A stretch of 64,000 nt of DNA from NCBI RefSeq assembly GCF_018138145.1, contig NZ_CP073104.1:2418001-2482000 (forward strand), given 5' to 3'. The position numbers and the translations under genes are program-made. The DNA comes from Pseudomonas sp. SCA2728.1_7 (lineage in GTDB: Bacteria; Pseudomonadota; Gammaproteobacteria; Pseudomonadales; Pseudomonadaceae). Below are positions 62,136 to 64,000 of the stretch, piece after piece; the first letter of the stretch is position 1, and the number at the start of each line of letters is the position of its first letter. The notes beneath the pieces were generated by a model, which saw nothing but the letters and a program-made list of their open reading frames with translations, was not told the DNA's origin and searched no databases.

Positions 62136-63434
62136 ATGGATTTCAAACAGCTCTGGCTCAACGCCCAGGACCTCTGGGGCACCCTCGAACAGCATCCGCT
62201 CTTGCAGGCCGGCCTCGCCCTGACGCTGCTGCTGGTCATCGCGCTGGTGCTCGGACGAGTGGCGCGTTACCTGATCCTGCACGCCAGCCGCATGCTCGGG
62301 CGCCAGCCGGCGCTGCACTGGATCAATGACTTTCGCCACAACAAGGTGTTTCAGCGCCTGGCGCAGATGACGCCATCGCTGGTGATCCAGTTCGGCCTGC
62401 ATCTGGTGCCGGAACTGAGCAAAACTGCAACGACCTTTCTCGGCAATGTGGCGTTGTCGTTCACCATCCTGTTCCTGCTGCTGTCGGTCAGCGCCCTGCT
62501 CAATGCCCTGCTCGACATCTATGCACGCACCGAACACGCCCGCACGCGCTCGATCAAGGGCTACGTGCAACTGGCGAAAATGGTCTTGTACGTGTTTGGC
62601 GCGATCATCATCGTCGCGACGTTGATCGACCGTTCACCGCTGTTGCTGCTGTCCGGTCTGGGTGCGATGTCGGCGGTGATTCTGTTGGTCTACAAGGACA
62701 CGCTGCTGTCGTTCGTTGCCAGCGTGCAGTTGACCAGCAACGACATGTTGCGCGTAGGCGACTGGATCGAGATGCCGCAAGTCGGCGCCGATGGCGATGT
62801 GGTCGACATCACCCTGCACACGGTCAAGGTGCAGAATTTTGATAAAACCATCGTCTCGATCCCGACCTGGCGGCTGATGTCCGAGTCGTTCAAGAACTGG
62901 CGCGGCATGCAGCAATCCGGCGGGCGGCGGATCAAGCGCAGCCTGTTCATCGATGCCAGCGGTGTGCGTTTCATCCGCGATGACGAAGAGGAAAAGCTCT
63001 CCCAGGTGCACCTGCTCACCGACTACATGAGCCGCAAGAAAGCCGAACTCAAGGCTTGGAACGAGGCGCAGGGCAATGTCGCGGCAATGTCAGCCAACCG
63101 CCGACGCATGACCAATATCGGCACCTTCCGCGCCTATGCACTGGCGTATCTGAAGAGCCATCCGGAGATTCAGCCGAACATGACCTGCATGGTCCGCCAG
63201 ATGCAGACCACGGCGCAGGGCATTCCGCTGGAGATCTACTGCTTCACCCGCACCACGGCGTGGGCCGATTACGAGCGGATTCAGGGGGATATTTTCGATT
63301 ATCTGCTGGCGGTGCTGCCGGAGTTCGGGCTGAGTCTGTATCAGCAGCCGAGTGGTGGGGATTTGCGCTCTGGATTGCTGCCGGCGGTGCTCGGCGCGGC
63401 CAGTATTCCCGAGCCGCAGAAACATCTCATGTAA
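62136..63434 (+). CDS. Mechanosensitive channel, MscS family (YbdG/MscM-like)
   Basis: 432 residues. N-terminal membrane segments (about 22-42, 80-110, 145-190), then the MscS pore-lining and beta domain: GAMSAVILLVYKDTLLSFVASVQLTSNDMLRVGDWIEMPQVGADGDVVDITLHTVKVQNFDKTIVSIPTWRLMS. The cytoplasmic part has the long insertion typical of the YbdG kind (KKAELKAWNEAQGNVAAMSANRRRMTNIGTFRAYALAYL). Opens on membrane tension to relieve osmotic downshock. Confidence 0.92.
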   Translation: MDFKQLWLNAQDLWGTLEQHPLLQAGLALTLLLVIALVLGRVARYLILHASRMLGRQPALHWINDFRHNKVFQRLAQMTPSLVIQFGLHLVPELSKTATTFLGNVALSFTILFLLLSVSALLNALLDIYARTEHARTRSIKGYVQLAKMVLYVFGAIIIVATLIDRSPLLLLSGLGAMSAVILLVYKDTLLSFVASVQLTSNDMLRVGDWIEMPQVGADGDVVDITLHTVKVQNFDKTIVSIPTWRLMSESFKNWRGMQQSGGRRIKRSLFIDASGVRFIRDDEEEKLSQVHLLTDYMSRKKAELKAWNEAQGNVAAMSANRRRMTNIGTFRAYALAYLKSHPEIQPNMTCMVRQMQTTAQGIPLEIYCFTRTTAWADYERIQGDIFDYLLAVLPEFGLSLYQQPSGGDLRSGLLPAVLGAASIPEPQKHLM

Positions 63435-63449
63435 CCCCACCGATCAAAA

Positions 63450-63540
63450 CTGTAGGAGTGAGCCTGCTCGCGATAGCGGTGTGTCAGACAAATCCATATT
63501 GACTGATACACCGCTATCGCGAGCAGGCTCACTCCTACAG
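63450..63540. repeat. Paired REP palindrome (TAGGAGTGAGCCTGCTCGCGAT family)
   Basis: Perfect arms of over 30 bases including the flanking AGCGGTGT / ACACCGCT, between convergent ends. Confidence 0.9.
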
Positions 63541-63543
63541 GGG

Positions 63544-64000
63544 TTACGCGGTGGCTGGGGATTTGCGGATGCCCAGTCGGCTGATCCATACGGCGGCGAG
63601 GATGACGCTGCCGCCGAGGAACAACCGCCCCAGTTCCTCATGCTGATTCCAGATCAGCAAATTCAGCAGCAAGCCCACCGGCACGTGCAGGTTGTTCATC
63701 ACCGCCAGCGTGCCGCCGTTGACCATGCACGCGCCCTTGTTCCACCAGTACATGCCCAACGCGGTCGAGACCAGGCCGAGGAACAGCAAAACGCCCCACT
63801 GCAGCGGCGCTTCCGGGAGGAAGTTGGCTTTGCCGAACATCAGGAATGCCGGCAGCACCACCGCCAGCGCGCCGAGGTAGAAGAAGCCGAAACGCCGGTA
63901 ATGCGGCAGGTCGCTCGGGTGTTTCGCCACCAGATGCTTGTACATCACCTGTCCAGCGGCGTAGGTGAAGTTGGCCAGTTGCAGGAGCAGGAAGCCCATG
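63544..64000 (-). CDS. EamA-family transporter, C-terminal part (start outside window)
   Basis: The frame is open to the window edge. About 151 residues are visible: second EamA repeat with ALLFLGLVSTALGMYWWNKG-like helices (VLLFLGLVSTALGMYWWNKGACMVNGGTLAVMNNLHVPVGLLLNLLIW) and a final segment (LFLGGSVILAAVWISRLG). The YicL type of carboxylate, amino acid or amine exporter is the nearest pattern. The N-terminal half lies beyond base 64000, so no start can be given. Confidence 0.88.
   Translation of the reverse strand, partial: MGFLLLQLANFTYAAGQVMYKHLVAKHPSDLPHYRRFGFFYLGALAVVLPAFLMFGKANFLPEAPLQWGVLLFLGLVSTALGMYWWNKGACMVNGGTLAVMNNLHVPVGLLLNLLIWNQHEELGRLFLGGSVILAAVWISRLGIRKSPATA

Overview
The window reads as chromosome of a fluorescent Pseudomonas (P. 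fluorescens group, in the broad neighbourhood of strains such as Pf0-1). The grounds are a high-GC coding style, many paired REP palindromes of the Pseudomonas type after gene ends, a PlpD-type patatin transporter, a guanidinobutyrase block in the same order as in P. aeruginosa, and a Lap-type giant adhesin with its own secretion system. There are no rRNA or tRNA genes, no insertion sequence, no prophage and no CRISPR array that I can see.

Layout. 1-14630 is mostly housekeeping and accessory core: the tail of trkH, two AraC regulators, a DUF962/HD-domain pair, a metallophosphoesterase, a DMT exporter, a SelW-like redox protein, plpD, a FimV-like protein, a MarR regulator, a five-copy 101-bp repeat array, recQ, a UPF0149 protein and a DUF454 membrane protein. 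14687-26068 is a distinctive island of surface or repeat proteins: three large Ig-like repeat proteins with no signal peptide (one on +, two paralogues on -) around a classical autotransporter. The first of the three follows a 30-bp perfect palindrome and a 35-codon leader that overlaps its start codon.

26531-42251 is a complete adhesin system. A 3374-residue retention-module adhesin (LapG-type TAAG site, six 249-residue repeats, VWA domain, RTX repeats, C-terminal type I signal) is divergent from a TolC-like outer membrane protein, an ABC transporter with a degenerate C39 domain and an HlyD adaptor. No lapD or lapG lies in the window. The arrangement suggests a second adhesin of the MapA kind rather than the main LapA locus, with LapD/LapG acting in trans.

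42372-49860 holds tapT and then the guanidinobutyrate block: a divergent LysR (GbuR-like), gbuA, an NTF2-like protein, an NCS1 permease and a sodium:solute symporter. A metallo-hydrolase and an acyl-carrier-like protein without the modified serine follow. 49966-64000 returns to scattered genes: a tiny basic protein, a LysR/MFS pair, DMT transporters, a CvfB-type RNA-binding protein, envelope proteins, a two-gene operon with an AvrRpt2-like (C70) cysteine protease behind a paired operator, a DEAD-box helicase and a mechanosensitive channel.

The most promising unexplained material is the trio of signal-less Ig-repeat proteins beside the autotransporter (14687-26068), then the C70 protease operon (59179-60548), the serine-less ACP-like protein (49612-49860) and the 101-bp array (10518-11014).
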